Shown one piece after another: positions 37,447-55,800 of a stretch of 64,000 bases of DNA. Made by a program: the position numbers and the translations under genes. The stretch is taken from NCBI GenBank assembly GCA_037577475.1, contig CM075187.1, forward strand, positions 1,041,546-1,105,545. Reading direction: 5' to 3'. The notes beneath the pieces are model-generated. The model saw only the letters and a program-made list of their open reading frames with translations, made no database searches and was not told where the DNA came from. Each line of letters begins with the position of its first letter. The first letter of the stretch is position 1. The stretch comes from Chaunax sp. Z400 (taxonomy: Eukaryota; Chordata; Actinopteri; Lophiiformes; Chaunacidae).

Positions 37447-40160
37447 AAATGATTGGCTGTCCAACAGGAACTGCTCCAACGTGTTTCCTGGTCAGGAACC
37501 AGCAGAGACTGGATCGAGTACTGGGGTCTGCATCGCCAACAGTTGAGTTAAGCATTACGGTTCGATAACATCCGAGTAGACAGATGGTACAAACGTTAGC
37601 AGTTAGCAGCATCTCTCACCAGGCTCCCTTTGGATTTGAATTAAAAAGAACCACAGCGACTCGTCATCGGAGTATATACAGTATGTATACTTTATTTACA
37701 AATACTGTAACTGAATCCCATGGCCATGTGATGAGAGGTTCAGCTGAAGACAGATGTGACGATATAGAATATTAATAGTTAAGAATCATGATAAGTGTGT
37801 CAGACAGAAAATCAACAGACAATACAGAAAAGAATAAAAAGTACAGAGGCAGTGGGCGGGGCTTAAAACACTGACCGACGAATCACTGGTTTTCATCTGA
37901 TTACAGCGCCTCCATGTGGCTGATCACTGGAATGATTTAAATACTAGACACATAACGAATAATTTAAAATCTCAGTAGCTCAGAAATGTACGGCATCATT
38001 TTCTTTTTCTTCTGTTGTAACAGAATCAGGGACAGCATCTTTAAACAGATGTATTTTTACCAGTTAAAAGGCCTTTAAACCACATTAACAGTCGTAGCAT
38101 AGCTGTTAGCCTCTCGTCTGTCTTCATCAATTATATTATTACATTGTTTTCTTTAGGCGAGAGAAGCTTAAGGCAGCGGTCACAGTATCACATCATGATT
38201 GTAAAGTGACTTCTTGTTAAATTTTGGTTCATTGTTTAAATCTTTCAGAAAAAAACAAAAGAAAACAACATTCTTCCCTCCATAAGATTTCCCCCAATTC
38301 AATGTGGGGGGAAGGAAAGCGACAATAAGCTGGGAGTCTAATGAGTTGTGTTTTTACTGTGAGGAAGGGGGACATCAAGCATCACAAGTGAAGAGGGCTG
38401 CAGTCCACCAATCACAGGAGAGCAGAGAGTAAAATCGCTCCCCATTCAAATAGACGTGGTCCAGGAGGCCTCGCTGAAGTCTGGACACACAAACAGCACT
38501 GGGATCTGAGCACCAGCAGACCACAATCTGAACTGGGACGGGGAGATTGAAGCGCCCGCCTTTTTAATAAATACACTTTAGACTACGGAGTCTCAGAGGA
38601 GACAAATGTCACTTTTAAGTCTTGAGTTCAATTTGTATTTTAATCTCAAAATGTATTAAAACACGTGAATGAAAGATTATATAAATTATGACCTCTATGT
38701 AAAAATAAATCCACAGTAAGTAAAATAATGACTTGTTACAAATTTAGACTATTTCTGCTAAGAAACAACTAAATCAGACAGAACTAATGTTGAGTCAAAA
38801 TTGAGACTTTTTCATTTGTGATTTGAGCTAATAAGTGAAGTATTAACTCAGAATGTTGACAGAAAGTAGAAATTCTGACTTGTATCATAATTCTTTCTAG
38901 TATAATTCTTAATTTTACTGTATTTTTCATATTGAAACAGAACATTTACTTTTGACTGACACTTAATCTATTCCTGACTTTCCTGTCAATATTTCAGATT
39001 TTTAGAAAATGGAAGAATTGTTAGGAAAATGTAATATAAATTATCAAACATGCGGACTGATTTTTAATTTACTTCTTTTATTACTTGGTGACATTTGTGT
39101 CTGGGACTCGAACCGATGAACGTCGAAGGGGAAACATTTCACAAGCTTTTTTACAAAAACTCCAGATCATTGTTGTTATTTAAGTTTTTAAGTATTAACA
39201 CAAACTTTAAGTTTGGTCCATTCAGTCTAAATCTGATGGTAATCCAGAGAACAGTCATTTTTATAAAAACCTGACTCAGATGTCTGAAATATTACTCGTC
39301 ATTTAGTTTTTAGTGGCATAAAAATCAATTCACATGGCTTTAATATTGAACAAGTGTAAAATAAAGTTCAGATGAGTTACACTGTTTTGCAACTAGTTGG
39401 CAATGGAACACTTAATGAAACGTCTTTACTGTGATCCAGTTAGACTGGGGGAACTGGTTCATGTAGCGACAGGATGTGGTCTACAGGAGACTGAAAAATG
39501 TATTTTAATACAGAGTTTCAAATCAGAACTCTTATATGTAATGTAGTGAATAACTGATGACAGTAGATGAACCCTGAAAGCACTTTACGATTTAAAGGTT
39601 TGGGATATTTTGATTTGAACTGGATTGCGCTTGAAGGAAAAACCTCATGTTTCAAAGGAAGGCAGAATATTTCTTTACAATATCAAATGTAATAATTTGT
39701 CTTATAACTTTTGCTTGAGCTCAACTGTATCAAGTTTACGATGTGCGACGACTTCATTGCGAAGCAACAATTTATCTGTACGGAGTAAATTATAATCTCG
39801 GCCCAATGTTAAAAAAACAAACACAAAAACAATAAACAGTAATAAAGTGAAATTATCTGCGCTGCTTCTTTCGTACTACTCCTGATGGGATACAAGAAAT
39901 GGGGGGGAGCTGTGAAAATCCAGATTGGACCCATGAAGACCTGCAAAATTTTTCATGTACAAACGTCTAGGTATGTTAAAATGTAGGCCCATGGTCCAGC
40001 TTCCTGCTGGGATTTAAGGAAAACTCCAGTGAACTAGACATGGATGGAAAACCAGCTTTTAGTCCAGCATTTCCATAAAGTTGGGGAACAAGAGACGCCT
40101 TAAAATAAGGCAGCTCCAAACTGAAGCAGCAACGGCTGTAAGAACCTGACTTTTAGTGCA
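37447..40160. other. Low-GC region, possible rab14 long 3' UTR, no gene seen
   Basis: About 2.7 kb of unusually AT-rich DNA without open frames of note. On minus, an AATAAA lies at 37696-37691 beside GTATGTATAC. Since rab14 is transcribed toward here and mammalian RAB14 has a long 3' UTR, this may be the distal 3' UTR. Nothing in the sequence proves it. Confidence 0.35.
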
Positions 40161-40850
40161 TACAGTTGGAACTGAAATGATTCAACCCCCAAATTATACC
40201 ATTAATCAGCTGTTTGCAATAATCAAATTTCTACACTCAATGCAAAAGTCTCATTTTCCTGACTCCTCAGTCTCAAATGATCCAACCTGAATCTTATCCT
40301 CATCATCATCATCATTTACAGATCAGATGTCATTAAAACACCGACTTTAGACTTTATCAGTAGAGTCCCAAAGGTTTTTCTGTTCAGGTCTAAATTTACA
40401 TCAGGGCTCCATGAACTCCAAGACCTTCACCACTACTGACCCAGAAGCTCCAGAAAAGTGGGCTCCAGCAGCTCAGAACCATCTAGATCAGACCCAGAAG
40501 TTCTGGATGCTGTTCTGTGGAGCCATGAAACCAAACCCAGGAATATTCCAGAACTGGAGGCCTTTGTCCAGGAGGAATGGGCCAAGATTCCTAAGGGACG
40601 CTGCCAGAAGCTGGTGTCTGGATCTGCATCAGGTTTCCAGCAGGTTCATAGCAGCTAAAGGGTCTACAGAGAACTAGAGACGCTGGTCATTAAGGGTCAT
40701 TTAGAGACTGAGGAGTCAGGAAAAAAACACTTTAATATCTGTTTATTGATCCATTTAAACTGACTGTTCTGGTTATTAACAGCTAATCAATAGATTTTAC
40801 CAATATCCCTTACATACAATGGGGGTTGAATCATTTTGCTTCCAGCTGTA
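40161..40850 (+). mobile_element. Tc1-like DNA transposon, internally deleted
   Basis: A 690-bp element bounded by TA dinucleotides with terminal inverted repeats of 28 bp (CAGTTGGAACTGAAATGATT onward against CAGCTGGAAGCAAAATGATT read from the right end, four mismatches). A second inverted segment, CCTGACTCCTCAGTCTC, occurs at about 40259 and, inverted, near 40710, giving inner and outer repeats as in IR/DR-type Tc1 elements. A residual frame at about 40458-40658 reads VLWSHETKPRN then ELEAFVQEEWAKIPKGRCQ, like the transposase middle and C-terminal end, with the region between missing. Non-autonomous. Confidence 0.75.
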
Positions 40851-41389
40851 ATATGGGTCAAACTCTAAAGCCCTTAGGCTGAGAGGTACTACACATAACC
40901 TCGTGTGTACAGGTGTGTACTTGTGTTTTCTTAAAATCAAATAAAATGACATCATCAGCTCCAGATAGTATAGTATGAATATAGTCTCCGCAAGCATAAG
41001 TTTTCAGAGCATCCAGTCCATATCAACAGCTACAGTGTAAATGTGTCTTCTGATCCAAATGACCAACATGGTGTGAATGTTATGGGTCAGCAGTCCACAT
41101 AGAACAACTCATGGAATAAAAGAGCAGAATAACCAGACAGGCCACTCAAATGGCGGTCCGTACCATCAGAGAGCATTGGGAATCCTAGAGGTGAGTTCAG
41201 ACGTCCAGGTCACTCGGTGTTAGGCTTTATGGTTTTGAATTTTAAAGACTGAACTTTTCTGACTGAACAACAATAAATGATGGGATATCAGACACATACA
41301 AGACATAAGTATGACTACAGATCCATCAGTTCATATCAAAGAGTGGGAATCAGAAGTATGTGTTGATGATTTGGATTTGTAACAGATCA

Positions 41390-42540
41390 TGATAAATTTG
41401 GTCCTTGATATGGACTAAGAGCAGTCCGGCTTAAGCCAAAGCTACGAATTTCTGAATTTGAGCCTAGTCTCTTTATCTCTTTGGACAAGGAAGTCCAAAT
41501 AAAGGATGGCCAAGTTTGGATGACACATGACTGCGGCTGACGGCGCTCCAGACTTAAAAGTGATGGCATTCGGAGGGGAGTCCAGAGCTGTACCTATTCT
41601 GGGTTTACAACGGTCCCACTTGGTCTACCCTTGGGTCAAGCGTGCCTGGATGTGAGCTGAAGGCAGTCCCGACTTGTAATAGAGGTTGGTCATCTTGAGT
41701 CTAAGATCTGTCCATTACCATGTCCAGATTTAGAAGGAGGGTGACCCCTTTTGACCCCGGCTGAGGGCTGGGTCCAGATTAATGCCTTGTATCTTTATTC
41801 GTCTCCTTTGTTACCAGTGTTTTCCCATTTGAGACAGAGTTAGTCCCCAATTTGAAATAACCTCAATTGAATTATGCCAACAGCACTGAAGACTTGGAGA
41901 GAAAGAGGTCCTGGGTTAGTCTTGGGAAAAAGGGTCGTCTCGTTATGAGTTGAGGGCTATCCTATTCTGGGGTTAGAACGGCCCAGATTGGCTGTGCTTT
42001 GACCAATCGTGTCTGCATGGCAGTCTAAATTAGGACTATGTAGTGGTCCATCTAATATCTAGGCTCTGGATCTCTTCGATACCAACGTCTAGATTTGGAA
42101 CAAAGGCAACACTTTTTGGTGCAAACCACATTTCAGCTCCACGTTGGTCCAAATTTTAGTCTTGTATCTTTGTCTCTCAATGTTTTGCAATCTGGATGAG
42201 GGTAGTCCCATATTTAGATAATCCTTGCTGGGTTTCCTGTATTGGGAGGATCGTAGTTCTACTGTGGCGTAGAACAGTCCATATTGGCCTATGTTTAGCC
42301 CAGCCGTAACTGATTGTGGACTGAATTTAAATTGAGGGATTGATTTTGTGCAGTGATCCAGGTTAAGTCTTGGATGGTCATGATTGGGGTTTTGTCCAGC
42401 ACTGGTACCGTTTTGAGACTGAACCAGAGGTGAAACTCAGTCTGAATTGTTGTAGACTTGGGGAGTTTATTGAGGGTGTCCCGATTTAACCAAAGCTGGT
42501 TAATGTTTTAATAGGTGGAGAATGTTTGAATCTTGTTTTT
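41390..42540 (+). repeat. Ancient diverged tandem repeat, about 300-370 bp period
   Basis: Corresponding words recur in the same order. TATTCTGGGTTTACAACGGT (41595), TATTCTGGGGTTAGAACGGC (41963) and a weaker TCTACTGTGGCGTAGAACAG (42258) are one series. CTTGTATCTTTATTC (41788), CTTGTATCTTTGTCTC (42162) and TAGTCTCTTTATCTC (41466) are another. Blocks are dense in GTCCAGA/GTCCAAA words. The copies are heavily diverged. It lies directly downstream of the rab14 stop codon. Confidence 0.55.
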
Positions 42541-42732
42541 GGGACTGAACTAAGATTTATGTTACCTGTAATTCAGGTAACATAGACCCGTTACATAGTA
42601 ACAGTCCTGTTTGAAAACACTCTGGATAGAAGACACATTTTGGTGCCTGGTAAAGAGAGGATCTCTGTACATATCTGTCTGTCTCTGTTCATCCGTCCTT
42701 CTGCTTGATGGCTGCGTAGTTTCTGTCTGTGG

Positions 42733-48856
<6,124 letters not shown>

Positions 48857-49394
48857 CTTCACTCTGTGGCGAGATAAAAACAGGAAACAGAGGCCTGAAT
48901 CTCAATAAACCCTGACAAGAAGCACAGAGTCTACACCCGGTCCGAACAGAGTCAGTCTGCGGCCGAACAACCTCAGCAGAAAACCGTCTGACTGGACAGC
49001 AAACAAAAGGAAGCAGGCGTCTAGAATAAGCTACGCTAAACACATAGCTCAGCGTTAGCACAAGCCGTGAAACACCGTGACAGTCATGCAGAATGAGAGC
49101 AGCCATGTTTAACAGACGTCTTAAACACAATCAGGTGACTTCCCTGTCTCAGAAAACCTCTCAATTCCTTCTTACTTTAGCTTACCGGCTAATAAATGTC
49201 GTACAGTCTACGCCTTGCTAACAGCAGGAGACCACTTTTATAAGAATTCACAACAAAAACATGAAATAAAACAACAGACAGAAAGTGTATGTTATAAAAC
49301 CTGATGTATTACCTTCTGTCTGGGTGTCTTTCTAACCTGTAAATCTAATTAATCCGTTAATCAGACCGATAGTTATCTTTGTTAGCTCTGTAGC

Positions 49395-49475
49395 CGGGTG
49401 ATCCGTCAGAAAACCTTCCTCCTCCTCAACTTCCGCGATTCTTCTTCTCCAGTGGAAACATCGCGAGACTTATCA
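49395..49475 (-). promoter_or_regulatory. rab14: Putative rab14 promoter with TCGCGAGA element
   Basis: About 550 bp upstream of the rab14 start codon, a CpG-containing stretch carries TCGCGAGA (49461-49468), most of the palindromic TCTCGCGAGA core-promoter element common at TATA-less vertebrate housekeeping genes, plus a second CGCGA word at 49434. The transcription start and the 5' UTR donor could not be fixed; candidates for the donor exist near 49340 and 49310. Confidence 0.45.
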
Positions 49476-49489
49476 TATCTACTGCCACC

Positions 49490-50714
49490 TAGTGGACGAG
49501 AGGAGGAGGACGTTTCCATAAACTCTCCTTTTTGTTGAAGTGAATAAATACCGCAACTTCAAAAGACTAATAAAAAGTCTTCATTACCCAAATAAAAGAT
49601 TATGGAAATACACTGAAAACAATATGTGGTTATCCTTCTAATAATAACTGAACATGTAGATCTATCATTTGTATGGATCAAGTTAAAAATGTCGACATTA
49701 CAGCAGAGAGAAAACTGCTACTGTCTGCTTTTCCTCCACTATGAGCCATAAGTGTTTGTCTGTTAGCTTCCAAATGTCCTATGTTTTCATGTCAACATTA
49801 TGGATGTGGAGTAAAAACTGAGGGAGTGAGAACAATTTTAAGAAAGATTTTAGACCACTTTCCAGCTCCCCTCCACTCTAACGATGATGTCACCACTCTA
49901 ATGATGATGTCACCACTCTGTCAACATTCCTCCCATTATAAAATCTGAAACCAGTCAAAATGACCCCAAACCTAAACTGGGATTTCATGAAAACCAGTCT
50001 ACATATCAAAATGTCCATCTAACCCAGTAAAGTCCAGAGTCTGGAGACCAGTTTAAACTTTTATTCTTGTTTCTATGTTGGCTCCAAAGTGGGGCGGGGC
50101 TGACCTCTTGTCATGCTGATTTAACTTTGTTTCTTATGGGACAATTTTTATTTTTTATTTTTTTGCAATTTTCACAAAAATGGTTGCATGAATCCCTCCC
50201 AGAAAATAAAAGCACACCCCTCCTGATCAGTTTGCACATTTTGACATCTTTTCATTGGTAACTCTATGGGACCTCTTCCACTACTGCTTGTATCTCTGCT
50301 GCAAACCTTTGCAAGTAAAAACAAAAATGATTCGTACAATATTAGAATACCATTTTACAGATGAGTTTTTAATTCTCATGACATCATAATAAAATCCAGT
50401 AAATATAAAAATCATATAAATGAGTGACTGTCATGGTAATACAGATAAATCAATCATATTAATACAATAACACCATAGTGAAAACAGTTATAACAGAATT
50501 TCATCAAACAGACCATGTGGGATTAAAGAAAACAGAAATAAGAAAGTGAAACAAATGTGCTACTAGAAAATCACAACAAGTCTGAAGAGTTTAAAATTAA
50601 AACTCAATCACAAATAAACAGAAATCAACAAACACCTGAAAGATCGCTGCAAAATTCTGTTCTCTCTGCATGTTGTTTATCTGTTTTACAACACCAAGAA
50701 CAACCAATAGATCC
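49490..50714. other. Intergenic, rab14 to afap1l2-like gene, no gene seen
   Basis: AT-rich DNA between the 5' end of rab14 and the 3' end of the next minus-strand gene. A short duplicated word, ATGATGTCACCACTCTAATG, occurs at about 49882-49920. No exon or named repeat was recognised. Confidence 0.45.
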
Positions 50715-50734
50715 TTGTAATGGATAGAATATTG

Positions 50735-50740
50735 TTTATT
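50735..50740 (-). terminator. Candidate poly(A) signal, afap1l2-like gene
   Basis: A minus-strand AATAAA (in GTCAATAAACAATATT) about 350 bp downstream of the TGA at 51091. It is a plausible 3' UTR end; there is no transcript support. Confidence 0.45.
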
Positions 50741-51090
50741 GACATATAAAAACCTTTAATTGAATAGAAAATAACACAGATTAATGGTTTAAAAGGTTAA
50801 TAAAGAAAAATATGAGTGTTTCTATGTGAATGTTCAGTTTGTGGTATCAGTCATAGCGAAAACGGCCTTAATAATTAAACATGGATCAAACAGTTGTGCA
50901 CTTGGTTCTGTTTAAAATAAATAAGCTGTGTGCACATACAGACATATTTACAAGATTCTTTTACAAGATTCTTTTTTATGTTGTTCACACATCGAGTGTT
51001 GGTCACGTCAAATGAAATCCACAGTGTCTTCAGTCTTCAGCTGAGAGGACTGGAGTTGATTGATGGGATGTGACGATTGGACGACGGGGG

Positions 51091-52838
51091 TCAAGCCGTA
51101 GCTTTGGTTTCCCACTCCTGTGAAAACAGAAACATCTGAGGATCCATAAACGTCTCTGAATTATATATGATTAAATATTTAAGTCAGGTTACTGATGAGA
51201 AACTTATAGTAACAGTTCACCCAAACGTTAAAACTCAGTCATCATCTACTCACGACATACCGACACAAAGTCGGGTGAAATTTCTTCCTCCACAAAACAG
51301 TCTTGATTCTGGGTATTCATGTTTGTTTAAAGATGTTAAAACCACATGTTCAGGAGTTCAGGCTCCTGCATCTTCAGGATGTACACCAACACTTCATAAT
51401 GATTCTGACAGAGTTATTAATGAGGGAAACTAGTAAAAAGGTTTAGTTAATATGTGTTAGAGGCTACAGTGAAGATGTCCTCTAAACAGGCTCTAGATCA
51501 GGGTCCGAACAGGCTCTAGATCAGGGTCCGAACAGGCTCTAGATCAGGGTCCGAACAGGCTCTAGATCAGGGTCTAAGCAGGCTCTAGATCAGGGTCCGA
51601 ACAGGCTCTAGATCAGCGTCTGAACAGGCTCTAGATCAGGGTCTAAGCAGGCTCTAGATCAGGGTCTAAGCAGGCTCTAGATCAGGGTCTGAACAGGCTC
51701 TAGATCAGCGTCTGAACAGGCTCTAGATCAGGGTCTAAGCAGGCTCTAGATCAGGGTCCGAACAGGCTCTAGATCAGGGTCTGAACAGGCTCTAGATCAG
51801 GGTCTGAACAGGCTCTAGATCAGGGTCTAAGCAGGCTCTAGATCAGGGTCTAAGCAGGCTTTAGATCAGGGTCTGAACAGGCCACCAGTCAAACATTTGG
51901 ACACAGTTCTGTCAGTGAAGAGGAAGGTGTCCAAACCTTTGACTGGTTCTGTACCGACGCTGTGAATTTAAGTGTGGAATCATCATATTTGTGTTTTTGA
52001 CTGAACTCATGATTGAATGTTGATGGACTCTGATCTGAGGTCAGTGCACCTGTGACCTTTATGTCCTGGTCTGTGAGGAGTAGCATGGATCTGCAGCTGA
52101 CGTCAGTGTTTGTGACTCTGACCTTCCTCCTCTGGAAAACCTTCCCATGTTCGATGAGTAGCGCTGAAGGAGCTCGTCTCAGAGAGGTTTTAGCTGAGGC
52201 CGTCCGTCGCAGCAGAGGGTTCAGGAAACCTGCCTGGACCAGCACAGACCAGTGAAACCAGTGTGGCTTATTTATGATACTGATATTCTTAATCCAAAAC
52301 AATTTTCATATGCAGGTATTTTCATTTTGACATGTTTGCACCAGGAGGTCGTTCCCACCTGAGCGCGCTCTGTGCAGATGGCCAGTGACTGTCGGAAAGA
52401 GGTGCGTTTGTTTTGCTTCCCAGCACACGTCAGATTGATCTCTGACCCCGCCCTCAGCTGCGCCGTCCTCCTCCCAGTCAACTCCAGGTTCTGAACGCCT
52501 CGCTCCACCTCCACCGGCCTCCCGTCTGTTACACACACATTTCACTCAGGGTTGTTTTTGGTTTTTAAAGTTGTTCAGTTTTTGATCACCTGTAGCCAAT
52601 CAGCAGCGTTTTTACACTTGAGTCCCTGTTTACTCATTCAGTGATTCTTTTTTTGACTAAAGTAAATAAGAGACCAAACATAGGGAACCATCATCATCGT
52701 ATGGGTTCAGTTTATTCATGAAGTGAGACTCACTGTGTTGAGAGTCGACCGTGTTGCTGTAAGTCACAGAGTCTTTGGACGACACCGAGCTGCAGAAGAC
52801 CGAGTCCTGAGAGCTGTGGAGCTGAAATATCCCAGACA

Positions 52839-52884
<46 letters not shown>

Positions 52885-55800
52885 GTCAGAACCTAATCAG
52901 AATATGGAAGCCCACTGCTGCTTAGAAACAAAATATTTTAAAACTAAAAGAAAAAAAAGGAACGATAAAAGTCTTTAAGACTTTTAGCAAACTGGGAGGA
53001 GCTTAAATTCAACAGTTTTACTCCAGTTAGATCATAATAATAATAATAATAACAGTTAAACCCTTTGCTCTGCAGACCGTACCTTGTGCTCCAGTATGGA
53101 GGTGTTGGAGTAGATGGGCTGGTCTCTGCCTGGTAAACTCAAATGAAAGCGGTCGTCCATGTAGGTGTTGGAGGTGGGAAACTTTCTAATCTGCAGCCCA
53201 CTGAGGAGGAAGACAACGACAAATAAATCACTACAGAGGAAGAAGAAGTAAAAGTCACGACAGCAGAAGAAGAAAGAAAGACAAAAACACGACAGAAGAA
53301 GAAGAAGATAACATCACTACAGAAGAAGATAACATCACCAAAGAAGAAGATAACATCACTAAAGAAGAAGAAGATAACATCACTAAAGAAGAAGAAGATA
53401 ACATCACTAAAGAAGAAGAGAACATCACTACAGAAGAAGATAACATCACCAAAGAAGAAGATAACATCACCAAAGAAGAAGAAGATAACATCACTACAGA
53501 AGAAGATAACATCACTACAGAAGAACTACACCAGTGTGTAGCTGAAATAATGTGCGTTCAGTCATACATGAACAGCTGTGACGTGTTTGATTTTGATTGT
53601 ATTCTGTTGACATACATGTCAGCCACATCAGATGCTCACCAGTAAGACGTGACTTTACATTTTTAAGTTTTTAACAAAAGCCATGAGAAAAAAGTAACAC
53701 ATAAAGAAAAGTTTGAATTAAAGCTGTGAGAAATCTGCTGGATTTTTCCGTTGGGACTTTGAAATGCAGAAAGACGACTTACGGTCGCTCCGTTAACGGC
53801 TGACATGTACGTGTCGGCCGTTAACGGAGGGAAGCTCTCTGCTGCCATTCTAGTAACTGCAGCTGTCAGATACATGTAGTGAAGTAAAAAGTACCACATT
53901 TTCCTCTCAGATGTTGTGAAGCAGAAGGAAAAAGTAGCATGAAAAGAATCAAGTACAAATACCTCATATTAATATCTAAGTACAGTACTTGAGTAAATTT
54001 ATTGTAATGAATGTGAATGTTTTACACCAACTGTACATGAATGGCGAACAGATGTCTGGATGATACCTGAGCGCTCCACCTGTGTGCTCCTGTGTGTTGT
54101 TGTCATGGAGACAGTGATTGACAGCTCCGTCCTGCAGCAGCTTTAACCATCGCTCCTTTTCCTCCGAATTACTGACCTGAACAACAGATGAACGCATGAA
54201 AACATCACTGAATTATGACTGACTTTCATTCAGGATTACAAACAGATAGCTCACCTCCAGCACGGCCACCTGGTCACCGAGCATGCTCAGTGTGATCCTG
54301 TAGGAGTGGTCGGTGTCGGGTCCGGCTCTGATCTCACATCCTCTGAGCTGGACGGTGTACTGAGGCGACCGCTCCTTCCTCACTTCCCCTCCCTCGTCCT
54401 CCTCCTCTCCAAACATGTTGAGCAGACCGGCCTCCACCTGACACAGTAAACTCTGCCACTGACAGTTCATCAGCACGCTCAGGTAACCTGTCAATCAAAA
54501 ACACCTGAGGTCAGTGGTCACATGACATCACTTAACATCTGCTTAGGAGAGTTTGAGCCTGTTTGAAAGGAGAAGATGATGTGGTGTGCCTCAGGGTTTT
54601 ATTGTCGGACTGCTGCTATTCTTCATTTCCATGAAGCTGTTGGTTCTTTAGAAAGCTGAAAAGTCACAAGTTTATAATATTTGTTTCTGGAGTCAGAAAA
54701 CGTTTTACAGCCAGAACAGTCGGTTTTAGAGACTGTAGCACACTAACAGCTGCTGTATGTGTTCTTAATATTACTGAAGCCTTAGCCAATCATTGACAGG
54801 AATCCCTCCTCATTGACCTATAAAGCATCTGATTGTTGGATAAATGTTCTTCTATCAGAATAAATGATCTCTCAGTGGTTAGGTTTGGTACCGTTCACTG
54901 AAAGGTACCTGGAATTGTTACTGGTACCTTTTTTTGGGGGATCTTTAATCTTTCTGTAGTAACAAAAATGTAATTTCAGTCGTAAAAATCAGTCACCAAA
55001 TGTTTCGTAACGTCAGCTTCAGAGGAGGAATCTGTTCACAGATCTGGGATCAGCTGGAGAAACTGATTTTACTCAAACTTAACTCAAACTGATTCCTGGA
55101 CTATCATGAAGAAACTGATGAATATCAGCTCAGTGTCGGACTAAATGAAAAACAGAAAGAAGTGTCAAAAGGATTATTGATGCATTAAGCTGCAGTTAAC
55201 ACTTCTGTGTCAGTCGTCATCCATAAAGAAGTAAACACGTCCCCCAGGTTACAGACCGTGATCATATGATACCTTTGTGTTTGTTGAGGCTGCAGAGAGC
55301 TGAAGGTTTCTCCTCTTCAGACTCAGTCTGGACTGTACTGGACTGAGGAGACACAAAAACATCACATCTAATATTTTAGAACTGTGTTTGAGTCCATTAA
55401 GACTCTTTGTGTTTCCAGTAGATCAAACATATAGAATCAGTAAAACCAGTGTGTGTATCTCACCCTGCAGGACAACAGCTGATCTGATGTGATCAGAGAC
55501 GAGCTCTGAGTCTCCAACTCACCTCCAACACTCACCTCCTCTATCACCTGCAAAATACACAAAATGTTACTGCAAATACACAACACACACTATATGTACA
55601 GTATATATACACACTATATGACTGTATGACTATCCATGTTATCTGATTAAATCAGTACTTGTAGTAGACGTATTCACATCCTGTACTTGACCAGAACTGG
55701 TTTGAAGCATTTTATCCCAACTGGTTTTGAAATCAGGTTTCATAGAATCTTCTCTCCAGTCTCAAACATACACACATTACAAGATTAGGTTCGCTGGGGA

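Noticed and set aside
40411..40677. 88-residue frame as a small host gene
   Set aside because: It lies inside a TA-flanked element with inverted ends and resembles transposase fragments.
51478..51890. Regularly spaced 23-bp repeats that could suggest a CRISPR array
   Set aside because: Units are directly adjacent with no unique spacers. The locus is intronic in a vertebrate gene, so it is a minisatellite.
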